From positions 10,230,001-10,294,000 of the forward strand of contig NC_063994.1 in the NCBI RefSeq assembly GCF_932276165.1: a stretch of 64,000 nucleotides of DNA, written 5' to 3'. The position numbers and the translations under genes were made by a program. The notes beneath the pieces are model-generated. The model searched no databases, was not told where the DNA came from, and saw only the letters and a list, made by a program, of their open reading frames with translations. Below, piece after piece: positions 1-11,436 of this stretch. This DNA comes from Plutella xylostella (Eukaryota; Arthropoda; Insecta; Lepidoptera; Plutellidae). How positions within the stretch are numbered: the stretch's first letter is position 1; the number at the start of each line of letters is the position of its first letter.

Positions 1-955
1 AGAAGAAAGAAAAGTATTTTGCACTAAGAGTTGAATGAATTTGATGATACTGACACAAGTGCGAAACATGCGATTTCTCAAGGCGTAAAAGTTAACCTTT
101 GTTGTTTCGCGTTGTTCGACCTCCAAATAGGTATACCTAGCTATTTTATGTAAAAATCTTTTTACTAAAACACATAAATGCTACGGTTTGCGACGCGTCT
201 TTTTAGCAACCGGTTTTCCTTGCCCGTAGTGGAATAGATTAAGTTGAGACTTTGTGTGAGTCGACATGAATATGTAGTTTCCGCTCCGATCAGATTCACT
301 ATCGCTTCCATCCACCCGAGGTGGCGAGTTACGTAATGAACTGGTGTGGAGAGTGGAGACATCGTATTATGCACATGCGTGTCGCTTCGTTGTGCGTACG
401 AGTGGTGCCATATTCAGGGTAACTCAGCGATTGTAAATTCTTAGTAAAGTGGGCAACTGGTTTCTTCTTGTACTTCAGCGCAAGAGTGACGACGTCAATT
501 AACTTTGGGATCGCTGATTTGTCCTGAATAAACCTTTACGATTATGTATGACAATTATACCTACAGTGGACATTATATTAATGGTCAGTTTCCAAAAGAG
601 GCAAATTCGATTGAATATACTTTAATATGTAGGAAAGTTGTGCTAGGTATAACACCGCCAAGTCATGTTATATACTACTTTATACTGTTGTTAACATTAA
701 ACTACGAAACCTGTAAATCCCAAAACGTCATGCTTGACGAATTCGCACCATTCCATTGTAGATAATTTAATTTTAAAACGACTTCTCATGGAGTGCTGGT
801 TAAAGTAATATTTATAACCACAGCTTTTCTTAATCAACTACTGTCTCAATTTTGTCAAGAATAGTGTCGGACAGTCAAGTTATTATAAGTTATTATACAA
901 ACAAAATTGCATTAACCTTATGCTAGTATATAACATGAAATCCGTTGAACATTAA

Positions 956-1311
956 GGGGCCGTCCATTAATCACGTGAGGTCTTTTTTCTCATTTTTTGA
1001 CCCCCCCCTCCCCCCTGGTGATATTTGGTGAGGTTTGGGACCAACCCCCCCTCCCCCCCCTGGATCACGTGTATTTTTTTGGAAGTCTATGTAAAGGCAA
1101 TTTTTGACTAGAAAAAATATAGGTCATACTACAAATCGTTAAAATTTTTGCGCCGTCCAAAATATCGGTTCAGAAATACCTAATTTTTGACAAAAAAATT
1201 AATACACGTGATGTCTAACGAGAACCCCCCCTCCCCCCTCGTGATGTTTCGTGAGGTTTTCAGTACCCCCTCCCCCCCCCTTTGAGCCTCACGTGATTAA
1301 TGGACGGTCCC
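956..1311. mobile_element. MITE with inverted ends GGGGCCGTCCATTAATCACG
   Basis: The left end at 956 and the right end (reverse complement of 1287-1311) share about 25 bp of terminal inverted repeat with one or two mismatches. Each end is followed by C-rich tracts (cccccctcccccc) in the same relative position. TAA flanks both sides, consistent with a 3-bp or decayed TTAA target duplication. There is no coding capacity. The rest of 1-1908 is intron with no other feature I can support. Confidence 0.8.
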
Positions 1312-1908
1312 TAATTTCATATTGCATCAAAATAAAAAAGTTCAAACATCGTTTCTTTTCAAGTAAAACCACAAGCGGTTTTCTAGAAAAGAAATGATTT
1401 TCCATGCCATTGTGCTAATGCTCTAGGCACGTGCTATTCATAGCTATTATTAGATAATTTGCGCATACAACATTTTCTTGGAAACTTATATTGTAGGTCC
1501 TTAAATATTAAATATGCCTTATGATTAGCCTTCACATGACAACGACTCAACATGACAAAAGCCGATGACCATTGTAGAAATGGCTCTTGAATTTACGATG
1601 TTTGAAATCCACTGTTGCAATGCGAAATTTACAGCTCTGGAGAAATAAACCAACCAGGGTCCAATGACCCCTATGTGTAGGTGTGATCTTATACTCGTAA
1701 GTGATATGCACAACCAAAAGCCAAATGTGTGCCCAAATAGTACACAATATTTTATGTAGGTACCTACTTGCAAAAGAGTCCAATTGAAAAGTTTACTTTA
1801 AAATATGGCTAGAGGTGTTTACATTAGAGATTACCTTAGGTAGGCTACCTATAACATTTTATTAATAAGTAATGTTTACGTGAAGTGATTTCCTTAGCAC
1901 ATTCTCAG

Positions 1909-1976
1909 TGATTCTGCTGCCGGTATTCCTGTTTGCATTCCTGCACTCCGCCTCGTATTCACTCACCATCTTGGAC
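1909..1976 (+). CDS. Kr-h2: TMEM33/Kr-h2 internal exon a
   Basis: Acceptor ctcag precedes 1909 and donor gtaagt follows 1976. The exon opens with the last two bases of a codon, then reads ILLPVFLFAFLHSASYSLTI-LD, a membrane helix that matches the middle of TMEM33 proteins (human has a VLLFSLLHAATY-like stretch there). It ends in phase 0 and joins TLGQNS of the next exon. Confidence 0.8.
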
Positions 1977-4900
1977 GTAAGTAATTACTTGTAGAAACGA
2001 GAATGATAATTCCATATTTAAGTGGTAATTTTTTAAGTGACCCCAAACTTTAACCTGTAATTACAATTATACGACACAGGTTGCCCTTGATTCCAAAATG
2101 ATTCAGTATTCATTCTCTCGCTAGTCAAAATAATAATTTAATTACTGTTTGCATTGTGCACTACTTTCCACTAATTGCTCACATACGTAGATTTTCGTGT
2201 TAAGTAGACGTATAACTTTCCCTTTTGTATTTAAATAGCAACGGTAATGATATTTTATTTAAAAAAATATGCTAGTCATTGTACATACGCAAAGATAAGT
2301 TGTTAGATTATTAGATTTCATGTAGGTGTAACTATTAACCTCTAGAATGCCGTGTGCCAGATCTGTCCCAACCCCCCTTGTCTGCCTAGTGACAGATCTG
2401 TCCCAAGAGCAATTCATCGCGATTTTTGTGATTTTAGTTATTAATTACCATGAAATAGAGTATGAAATCACCTGTAATTTATTCTATATGAATGAAACAA
2501 CCATCGACAACATTTATTGAGTCAAAAACTTCACTTGCTTACTAGTAGCGCGAAATTCAAATTTCGGTACCTTGAACAGTCCTTGTACTCGTGACTGTTG
2601 GTAATAAAATAGTGACGTCGTATGGAAAAAACGTCAAAAGGTAGGTAAATACTATGTTTTCTTGTTATTTATTCAATTTTGAAGGTATAGTGATAAATCA
2701 ATAGTATAAAAAAATACAAAAAATCGAGTTTTTATCGATCTAAAATTGTACCGGATTATTGCCTGAAGGGTGCGTAACTTTGTAAACTGATTTCTAGACT
2801 GTTATGTAAAAACATCAATAAATAATTTATTTCATTTATACAGATAATTTTATTGATAATACGTATTTATATCGGTTTATTCAATAAATAGCCAAAATAT
2901 TAGAGAAAATCAATATTTATCAAGGTGCATCCAAAATTCACACACGGCATTGTGACAGGCAAGCGGGACGGTCGGGTCCGCCGGGCGCTCCCGGGCCCCA
3001 ACACGTGTTGGCCGCTGGCCCTTGCGCATAAAAATCCTTTGTTTCGCGTTGCCTTTTGTTTATCAGTAACCGTTGTACGAAAGCTTGAGTCTTTATAAGT
3101 ATCTATATTAAGTGATCTCTTATTTATTGAAAAAGTTTTGCAATGTGTATACTATAGTGTCAAATTACCTAATCTCTTGCCTTGTATCAATATAGTCATT
3201 TCATTAAAGTGCGCGGTTCTAGTGTGTGAAGTGTATAAATTATAGTGTGATGCAGCCCCTTTATAGGCGTGATATAAATTCGCCATCCGCCACCGTCATA
3301 CCCTAAAGCATTATCCGTGAGAATCTGGTGAGAGAATTCCAATCCCGATTTAGAGACCAGCTGACGTTGCTTCAGAAATACCAACTATCCGCAACACCGT
3401 AGTTTTACCAGCTAGACCTTCAGGGCACCTGACAGAAGGCAATCAGCATACTTTATCATCCTTCCGAATACATTTGAAATAAAAAGCCTTTTATCTCAAT
3501 GTGTCCTGAACGAAAGTAGTGGTTACTTGAACTAAGCAAAACGTGGTGATTATTGCAATTTTTTTAACAGGGAAAGAAACAAAGAATCTCATATTGCTTT
3601 AATTTTAACTTGTACTTATCCAAATAGCACAGTATCCAGCTGAATATCACCAAATGCATTTATCTATAGTCAACAACAAAAAACTCAAATTCTTTTATTG
3701 CATGAACAGTGTTCCTAAGATCTGTTACATTTTGAAAAGGATTAATAACGAAACCAGTGCGTGTCCAAAAAATCTAGCACGACACTTACACCATCCAGCA
3801 AAATACCAACGAATAAAAACTTTAGTTAGTAAATTAAAACATCACCAATTTATTCAATGCATGAACAAACTTAACATAATTATATATTTTAATTAACAAT
3901 GCCTGGAAACTAACGTAAGTATCCTATTATACAAACATGTGCAGGGTTTAGGACCACTGACTAATATTTTTTTTCCACAGCAAACGCAATTCTTAGAAAT
4001 AAGCTCTCTTTCAGACCAGAATATTTAAAAAAAAAAAAACCCCGGCAATAGACCCATTGCGCCAAAAGAAACAGAACATCTGCAAGCCATAAAATAGACC
4101 CAAACTGAAACAATGGGGAAAAAGTAGACAAAGCCAAAGTTTGTTAAACTAAATTCCCACACTGCAACAAAGATACTTTTTAAGCAGAATATAACAAAAA
4201 TGTTTATAGACAGAAACTGTACCCCTAAAACAATAGCTCACCAAATATTTTAATGGAATTCTACCAAGTATTTTTGACCGCTTGGTATATGATGATATGT
4301 AGCTGTCTACATCAACGAACCATTCAAGGGAAACTGAAAAACGAACACAAGATAAAATATAATAAAATCATTATAGCAACTATAGTTCATATGCAACCGT
4401 TGCCTACACGAGCATCCACCGCTAGAACTGAATAATAAATGGAAGATAACAATCAATTTATTTTCAATCAATTATCGCCACCAATCGCAGACGCACACAA
4501 ACACAGAATAAGTATCATCAATCCTGTAAGTGTAAACCACTACCCAGCTCAGAAGTCACAGACGTAAGCCACAGGAACGCTACAGAAATCTACAGCTACA
4601 GCATAACTGCAGTATCAGACACAGGACCACTTAAACCATCTACAGTCACTCACTGCAGCATCAGCACAGGACTACTCCAGCGTCAGCACAGGACCACTCC
4701 AGCATCAGCACAGAACCACTCCAGCCATCTACAGTCACTCCACTCCAGCATCAGCACAGGACTACTCCAGCCAACTACAGGCACACACTACAGCATCAGC
4801 ACAAGACCACTTCTGCGTCAGCACAGGACCACACCAGCATCAGCACAGGATCACTCCAGCCATCTACTGGCACACACTACAGCATCAGCACAGGACCACT

Positions 4901-7900
4901 CCAGCATCAGCACAGGACCACTCCAGCCATCTACAGACACACACTACAGCTTCAGCACAGGACCACTTCAGCGTCAGCACAGGTCCACTTCAGCAACAGC
5001 ACAGGACACACTACAGCATCAGCACAGGACCAGTTCAGCATCAGCACAGGACCACTCCAGCCATCTACTGGCACACACTACAGCATCAACACAGGACCAG
5101 TTCAGCATCAGCACAGGACCACTTCAGCATCAGCACAGGACCATTCCATGGACTGGAACAGGATATCAGACCCGAGCAGCAGCAGCACGAAGAAGAATGT
5201 ATCACATGCACCCAGACATGCCAAGAAGGCTAACAAATTACGCTCTCCACAAACCTTATTCCTACCCGTACCCTACCTCCTATATTGGCTTATTAGGGTG
5301 CATACTCGGTCGATTATACTCACTTTCCTTACCTATCCCTGAGCGTGTGTTCCCCCTCCTCTTAAAAACTATGTGCTGCCTGGTTGGCCTGGCGTAATCC
5401 AGGATGCAGGGTAACTCCTGGCTGGGTTTTGTGCAATACATACATACATACATACAGGTGCATCCAAAATTCACACACACACATACGCAAACAAAATGGC
5501 CGCCGCTCGTGTATGTACACGAAGTGCGTTGGATTGTTATACAGCGTGTTTTATTTTTTAGGATCATCGCTCTAGTGAACGTGAAGTTTAGGCTCTTTAG
5601 AATGATATCGATGTGTAGATGAGTCTGAGAGGGTGATCACCTGTCCTATTTATATAAACAAATATATGTATTTATATATGTATATATTTATAGTATCATA
5701 TTTGTTAAAAGTAGGTTAACAAATAAGTAAATATGATTCAGTAAGTAACTTACGTTTAAGTTTTTATAATTTAGAATGCTAAAATACGAAACATTATAAA
5801 AATATTATCATTCATGTTTTATTTCATCAAAAGTGAACACCCTTGATTTGGGACAGCTCTGGCACACGGCGCACTGGAGCAAGCTCTTGTCACGCACACA
5901 TGCACATGTACAGAAAATGGAGTCTTTTGAAATAAAGCAAATTATAGTCAGTTTTCAAAATATAAATTATGAATCTATTTCTTCTAGAGTTTATACTTTA
6001 TTGATATCAGTTGATAGCTATATAATCTCTTCAAGTAATAAGTATAAAAAAACCTGGATTGAAACTAAAACTATATTGAAATAGAGGTATTTTTCTGTGA
6101 TGGGTGCAGTTTCAAGTAAAAATCTGTAATCAATGACCTATAGAAATCATATAAAACTATTATAACTAATAAAATTCATTGTAACACGTTCATTAGCTAT
6201 CTGACAATAAATTACAATCGATACATTATTGAGTACCAAACAATAATACCCAAATATTCATATAAATGTGATTCCCGCGCGGGCGCGCTCTACTGTCAAA
6301 AAGCGCCGGCAGACGGCGGTTACATGTGTGCGCGGCTGCTCGGCATAGGAAAGGTTAAATGATGAATCATGATTTTCAGATATTATGTCTGAATATTTAC
6401 CCCACTGCAAAGAACTATCCGATTTAGTTTTTAACTAATCCTAAACTAATCTCGGCTATATTATCTTCATCAGGCGTATGTTTTTTCTCTCAAGTGTTGC
6501 ATAATTGACAGTAATTATGTAATTATTTGTCTCTTGGTGCTACGCAAATGTTAGTTAGAGGAAGTAGAAATAGCTATGTACTTTTCAATGCCATTGTTAC
6601 ACAGATTTTAATGAGAATCTGACATAAAATATTAAGTTTCATCCTAGTCTTGGCAAATACATAATATTTTTAGATGGTATGATATACAGGTTGTTGCAAA
6701 AAGGGTATACTAAGCCGAAACCAGCATGTGCAGCATGTTATATCTAAGCCCGATACTGAAATCAGAATTTCAAAATTCGGATAAAAAAAATCATTTTCCA
6801 TAGAAACTTAGTTGGTCACGTGACTTTTTACTATGGAGAATGTTTTTTTTTTCGCGAATTTTGTAATTCTAATTTCAGATTCGGGCTTAGATATAACATG
6901 CTGCACATGCTGGTTTCGGCTTAGTATACCCTTTTTGCAACATCCTGTATATTTTTTTGATACTCGATATTTTTACTGAGAAAGACAGAGGTTTATAATT
7001 GTGTGACGGGATAAACCTATATGTACTTGGTGAAAGTACATATATTGTAAGAGCCAGTCCACAAAAATACATGTTAATTCGGTATGTTAAGTAATTTTAT
7101 GGTGATTGTTTTTATAATTTTAAATTGAAGTATGCTGGAATTTGAGACACTAATTTGAATATTTTTTATTTTACTGCTCTCGTTAATTTAATAAAAAATA
7201 ATTAAAGATCGACTCTTCGACGATTTTATGACGTCATTCGCTACCATGCAGCCGCTGACGTCATCAAGATCGTAACTCTGTGAATATTTACACTTTAGAT
7301 TGACAGAAGTGACATTTAACAATTGAACATTTTCATTCTCTTTGGTTGAAACTTTAACCTTGCGCAGCGTCTTGAAGGACAAATTATATTTTCATTTTTG
7401 ATAAAATAATCGGAATCCTTGAATATTTTATATTTTTAAGAATGAGACACTTATTATGAAGATAATATCTCGAAACGGTTTTGGAATTAGCATCAAATTT
7501 TTTTACTTAACATACCGAATTCTGTTCAAACCACGTTGGATTTCATTTCATCATCAGTTTGTAGGTGTTTGAAAGTAACTACCAGCTATAGATAGATACA
7601 GTTTTAGAAACTGGCAGTAAAAGTTACATAGAATGTGTCAAAATCGTATGAATGTAACTGACAGCTATCGATAGATAGAGTTATTAAAACTGGCAGTTAA
7701 ACTTTTTCACGAATTTCAAAAAGATGTTAAACAAAAGCTCTAACCTCCACCCTCCACCCACCCCACAGACGCTCGGCCAGAACTCGATCCCCATCGCCCG
7801 GCTGCTCATAGCCCTGGTTGAGTTCAAGTCGCGCGACATCCTCATCTACGCCGCGTTCGCCGAGCTGCTGCTGTTCCCCGCCGTGGTGGTCATGGCCTTT

Positions 7901-8535
7901 TTGTGAGTATATAGAACACTCAGTATACACAGGAGGTCCTAGAAGTTTAGGGTATGGCCTTCTCGTGAGTGGTTAACTAAGGTGCATCAACTGTACTTTA
8001 TTTACGTCCGGAGCACCCTGGGTAGTCAGTTAATGAAGCTAATCTGACCCGTTAATCCTTTCACGGTGCAAATCCTAGACCAGCTCTGATAGTGGTATGG
8101 ATATGCTAAGATGAGGCAGTAAGCGATGGAATTTTGAAGAAACCTACTGTCTATTTTAATCGTAATTAATGTACCGCCTAAATTGTACAAGCCGTGCAAA
8201 AAAACAGCGCATTTATATTTTAACTGTGTATTTCAATTTTCATAGCATTACGCTGATCTTACACCCTTTCCCCCACTTCCACTGACTAACTAACCTCTTC
8301 CCCACTCCACAGCGGCTACTGCGGCCTCCTAACTCCCTTCGTGTACTACTACTTCGTGTCGTGGCGCTACACGTCGCGCCGCAACCCGTACACGCGCAAC
8401 ACGTGCCGCGAGCTGCGCGTGCTGGCCGAGAGAGTGGCCGCGTGGCCGCGCACGCCCGCCGTGGCCAGTAGAGGGATATTGGCTGCTGTTGGGTTGGTCT
8501 GTCGTATGGCTCCCCCTATGGAGGTTCAGCAGTAA
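1909..8535 (+). CDS. Kr-h2: TMEM33 / Krueppel homolog 2 family protein, 3' part of gene (exons below)
   Basis: This is a multi-pass ER and nuclear-envelope membrane protein of the TMEM33/Pom33 family, called Kr-h2 in Drosophila. Members shape ER membrane and bind reticulons. Three exons join in phase: 1909-1976, 7769-7902 and 8313-8535. The joined protein carries family landmarks I recognise: a hydrophobic FLFAFLHSASY segment, then NSIPIARLLIALVEFKSRDI, a hydrophobic helix FAELLLFPAVVVMAFFGY, and the motif LTPFVYYYFVSWRYTSRRNP followed by RELR. It ends a few residues after CRMAPP, where the human protein also ends. The N-terminal exons with the first membrane helices lie left of the window. 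Intron 1909/7769 is large (5.8 kb) and full of mobile elements. The family call is confident; the exact symbol is inferred. Confidence 0.85.
2946..5455 (+). mobile_element. Retroposed insert with 23-bp target duplication and (CATA)n tail
   Basis: An identical 23-bp sequence beginning AGGTGCATCCAAAATTCAC lies at 2923-2945 and 5456-5478. The insert between them ends in a run of cata repeats. Long target duplication plus a simple-repeat 3' tail is the signature of target-primed reverse transcription by a non-LTR element. The 5' end is GC-rich (gtccgccgggcgctcccggg). The body has no reverse transcriptase and only short ORFs. At 4560-5145 it carries an irregular tandem repeat. It is probably a non-autonomous element mobilised in trans. 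Confidence 0.75.
4560..5145 (+). repeat. Tandem repeat, ~22-bp unit cagcatcagcacaggaccac
   Basis: The unit cagcatcagcacaggaccac followed by tc/tt recurs about 20 times. It is interspersed with a second module (cagccatctacagtcactc and the variant ggcacacactacag). The period is not a multiple of three, and no start codon or continuous frame spans the block, so it looks non-coding. It lies inside the retroposed insert. Confidence 0.85.
6684..6950. mobile_element. MITE with ~70-bp inverted repeats
   Basis: The left arm starts atacaggttgttgcaaaaag and continues through gtatactaagccgaaacc to taagcccga. It is mirrored at 6881-6950 with a single mismatch near the end. TA flanks both ends, which fits a mariner-type MITE. 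Related partial copies are seen near 19031 and 19742. There is no coding sequence. Confidence 0.85.
7076..7521. mobile_element. MITE with perfect 19-bp inverted ends
   Basis: The sequence aattcggtatgttaagtaa at 7076-7094 is exactly reverse-complemented at 7503-7521. The 446-bp body is AT-rich and non-coding and sits in the TMEM33 intron. Confidence 0.7.
7585..7705 (+). repeat. Two-copy direct repeat, ~42-bp unit
   Basis: agctatagatagatacagtt..aactggcagtaaaagtt is repeated about 75 bp downstream as agctatcgatagatagagtt..aactggcagttaaactt. It lies just upstream of TMEM33 exon b. Confidence 0.6.
7769..7902 (+). CDS. Kr-h2: TMEM33/Kr-h2 internal exon b
   Basis: A pyrimidine-rich acceptor (cccaccccacag) precedes it and donor gtgagt follows. 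It encodes TLGQNSIPIARLLIALVEFK, then SRDILIYAAFAELLLFPAVV. It ends with two bases of a Phe codon that is completed by the first base of the next exon. Confidence 0.85.
8313..8535 (+). CDS. Kr-h2: TMEM33/Kr-h2 last coding exon
   Basis: The exon encodes FGYCGLLTPFVYYYFVSWRY, TSRRNPYTRNTCRELRVLAE and the C-terminus CRMAPPMEVQQ. The stop TAA at 8533-8535 overlaps a consensus splice donor (CAGCA|GTAAGT). If that donor joins the acceptor before 9343, the junction reads CAG TAA, so the protein ends at the same residue whether or not the intron is removed. Confidence 0.85.
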
Positions 8536-8863
8536 GTAGGTTGCCTTTGTTTTAGGTACAGAATAGTACAGATCAGTCACTAAAGGTTAGAAAAGCGGGT
8601 GCGCCTCCAAAGGCGCGATAGGTCTGGTAAGACAGCAGAACAGCAATGCGACGCTCGCGCGTCGCCTGGTGTCTAAAATACACAGGATTCTATAGTAGCG
8701 CGACGCATCAAGCGTAGCGCCACGCTCTGTGATTTCTCATATGGAACTCCATGTAATTAAGACACCAAGCGTTGTCTTTATAAGCGACACTCTTCAATGG
8801 ATTTTATAGCTAAGTAGGTATATTGCTCTGGGGATGGATACATAGATAATGTCCATCTACACT

Positions 8864-9006
8864 CGCGCAACACGTGCCGCGAGCTGCGCGTGCTGGCCGA
8901 GAGAGTGGCCGCGTGGCCGCGAACCCCCGCTGTCGCTAGTCGGGGGATATTGGCGGCGGTGGGGCTGGTCTGTCGTATGGCTCCCCCTATGGAGGTTCAG
9001 CAGTGA
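8864..9006 (+). pseudogene. Downstream copy of the TMEM33 last-exon tail
   Basis: The stretch 8393-8533 recurs at 8864-9004 with a constant 471-bp offset. By eye there are 11 differences in 141 bp and no gaps. All 11 are synonymous over 46 codons, so both copies encode the same peptide from RNTCRELRVLAE to MEVQQ plus a stop (TGA here). The copy lacks the 5' part of the exon and I see no in-phase acceptor in front of it. A donor (gtgagt) at its end is intact. It is either a relic or an alternative terminal exon with an unseen joining mode. Confidence 0.85.
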
Positions 9007-9342
9007 GTATCTACCTATAGACAACAAGGTTTCTAATCCAACAGTAAAAGGATTGATCCCAACATTCTAATGCTCGCTAAAACAGCGGAAGGAACCGGAA
9101 GTCCTGCCTGATGCCTAAAACATCGAATGCGTACCGCTACGCTCCACGGGACGTTGTATGTCAAGATTTCTTCATTTCGAGCGTGGCCCAACAACATACA
9201 GATTAATAAAATAACAATGGAAAAGCTCTGTAGATTATGGCGCAGCGTTTATTTTTATTGCAGATGGCGCCACTTGCCTTGTTTTTTAACTTTCATTTAT
9301 TTCATAAAACATTTTATAATATGAACATTTTATTTTTTTCAG

Positions 9343-9486
9343 GTAAAGAAAATGAATTGGCTATAGCTGCAACGTCGGACTACCCAGAAGTTGATGCCAA
9401 TTATAACGTAATTTGTGAGGAAAGATACGTTTCTCTACAATATTTGAAACACTGGATGTGACTTGTGCATAAAACAAAGCAATAAA
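9343..9486 (+). other. Probable 3' UTR exon of TMEM33 with polyA signal
   Basis: A strong acceptor (tatttttttcag) ends at 9342 and an AATAAA signal lies at 9481-9486. Spliced from 8531 or from 9002, the first codon across the junction is completed by G and followed by TAA, making this 3' UTR. One frame is nevertheless open from 9342 to a TGA at 9459 (DYPEVDANYNVICEERY is part of it). It would be used only if a phase-1 donor were chosen, for example the weak gtatgg inside the last coding exon. Confidence 0.5.
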
Positions 9487-10621
9487 ATATTGGCGGGAAA
9501 ATCCCTGACGCCACCTTTTGGAATAAAAGTTTTTGTACCATACCCTCAATAATGCAGTACAAATGTGCAAGTATTGTGAGCAAAGCAATTTTTACCGTAA
9601 AATTTATACATTGATAATGCCATTATTATTATTCTAAGGTTTCTAAAATGGAACTTATTATACATCAGAAAATGGAACCGCGGTATTTATTTTACTGTTT
9701 ATATTTAAACTAGTATTATACACTGTATTATTGTTCGTACAATTTTTAGCTCAACTATTGTTCTTTCTTTTTGTATATAGGTACAAGTATTAAGACCAGT
9801 GAACAAAATTACCGTCATATCAGAAACATTATTATTTTAGACATTTTGTACTGTTCTTTGTTAGTTTTTACTGTCTCACGAATGAAGTTTTAACTTGTGA
9901 TTTTAAACCACTACTGAAGCAATGCATTAATTATTATTATTTGCTGACAGCAATAGTATTTATTATTTAACTAAACGGGAAGTTAATATGGTATTCATTT
10001 AAGTTTAATATTATTTTACGAGGAGGTATGAACAACTTGGTCCAATTTTGTTTAGAATTGTAAGGAAACATAGTCTAATATATAAGCATGTTGTATATTT
10101 TTTATTTATTTCACCTCAATTTCATAAATTGTTATATCTAAAATGGTTGTCTTTGCATTTTGAATAGTCACAATTTATTTTAGTACCAATGTCATTCCAA
10201 CACACCTTGCATTAAATTTTGAAAAGATTGAATAAGCAAAATAATGTTTTTGTATGTTACAAACCTTTTTTTACATCGAATACTTATTGTGAAATGGCGA
10301 GCTACCCTGTATGTGTTAGTTATAAATGCACTTGGTTTTGGGTGATATGTAGTCAGGATTTTTAATAAAACGTTATAAACTATATTGTGAGTTTTTGCTT
10401 CAAATTCATAAACTACCAAAAGGTAGGCTACAAGGATGATTGCATGTTCATTCTGGATTCTGGGGCAAAGAAACCTGACTTCTCTGAGAGTGACATACTA
10501 CCTGAAAAGGATTAAGTTAAGGCGCCAGAGCATCCTCAGAGTGTGAATACTCGCAGGGTGCACACGAAATGATTCTCACCAAGTGTATCAACTGTACTCT
10601 ATAAAGCCTGCCGCACTGTCT

Positions 10622-10822
10622 TAGGCCTTGGTCTCCTATTTACGCCGTAGGTCGCGTCTAGCGTCACGCCGTAGGCCGCGTCACGATGCTCACTATAGAA
10701 ATGTACTGATGCGGTCTCCCTCACACGCCGACGTTGGCGCGTAGACATAATGAGCATTGTGACACGGCCTACGGCGGTGACACTTGACGCGACCTACGGA
10801 GTAAATAGGAGACCCGGGCCTT
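10622..10822. mobile_element. 200-bp foldback MITE, GC-rich arms
   Basis: The left arm taggccttggtctcctattt..cgccgtaggtcgcgtc and the right arm are inverted copies over about 70 bp, including the motif gtaggccgcgtcac followed by atgctca. It lies between TMEM33 and RpS3. Elsewhere 9490-11436 is AT-rich intergenic DNA with no gene I can support. Confidence 0.75.
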
Positions 10823-11436
10823 ATCAGAGACTAAACTATATTACTTACAGCGTCTGACGCTAATCTGACTAATCCTTAGACGACTTTTACCAGCGACCTA
10901 CCTAAGACGAAGATGAAGCGCAGGTAATCCAGGGACTCGAGGTGGTGAGTGCCCTCGTGAGGGAAAGTAGGTAAAATCACAGAGTAGGTAATATAGTTTA
11001 GGTAAAATATTCGTCCCTGCCTGGCAGTCAATGGGGATGAATCCCATCCCATGGACTGTTGACCATAGGTATGGGTTAAGGTGATTATGAAGGAAGGAAG
11101 ATTGAATACCTATATCTTTTTTGCCGATGACACTCATACTCATAGTTCGAGGAAGTTAAAGAGAAACCGTAACTTTCTTCACAAGTTGAGAGGCAGTATA
11201 AATCGAGAGTGTTTATTTGGAGGAACAAAAACCTAAAACAGAACGCATCGCTAAACGTATAAACGTTCTGAAGATTAAAAAATAACTTTGTACTTACAAT
11301 ATTAAATATAGCTGGTAGAGCTTTAAAGAGATAATCAATCTTATATAACTTAAGTAAAGTCTGTAAAATAACTTATTGGCGTGTATTATAGAATATTATA
11401 GAATTTAAAAAAGGTAATAATAAAAATGAAACCATG

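Larger units (their letters stand above)
2349..5870. mobile_element. MITE-like element split by a 2.5 kb insertion
   Basis: The ends 2349-2371 and 5848-5870 are 23-bp inverted repeats with one mismatch, starting GCCGTGTGCCAGA and continuing CTGTCCCAA. The internal piece is interrupted by the retroposed insert at 2946-5455. With that insert removed, about 1.0 kb of non-coding, AT-rich element remains. No clear target duplication is seen outside the ends. Confidence 0.7.

Noticed and set aside
544..765. 73-codon ORF near the left edge
   Set aside because: There is no splice signals, motif or codon pattern supporting it; it is intronic relative to TMEM33.
4560..5145. Possible CRISPR-like or coding tandem array
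   Set aside because: Units are irregular, directly abutting without unique spacers, not a multiple of three, and inside a eukaryotic retroposed insert.
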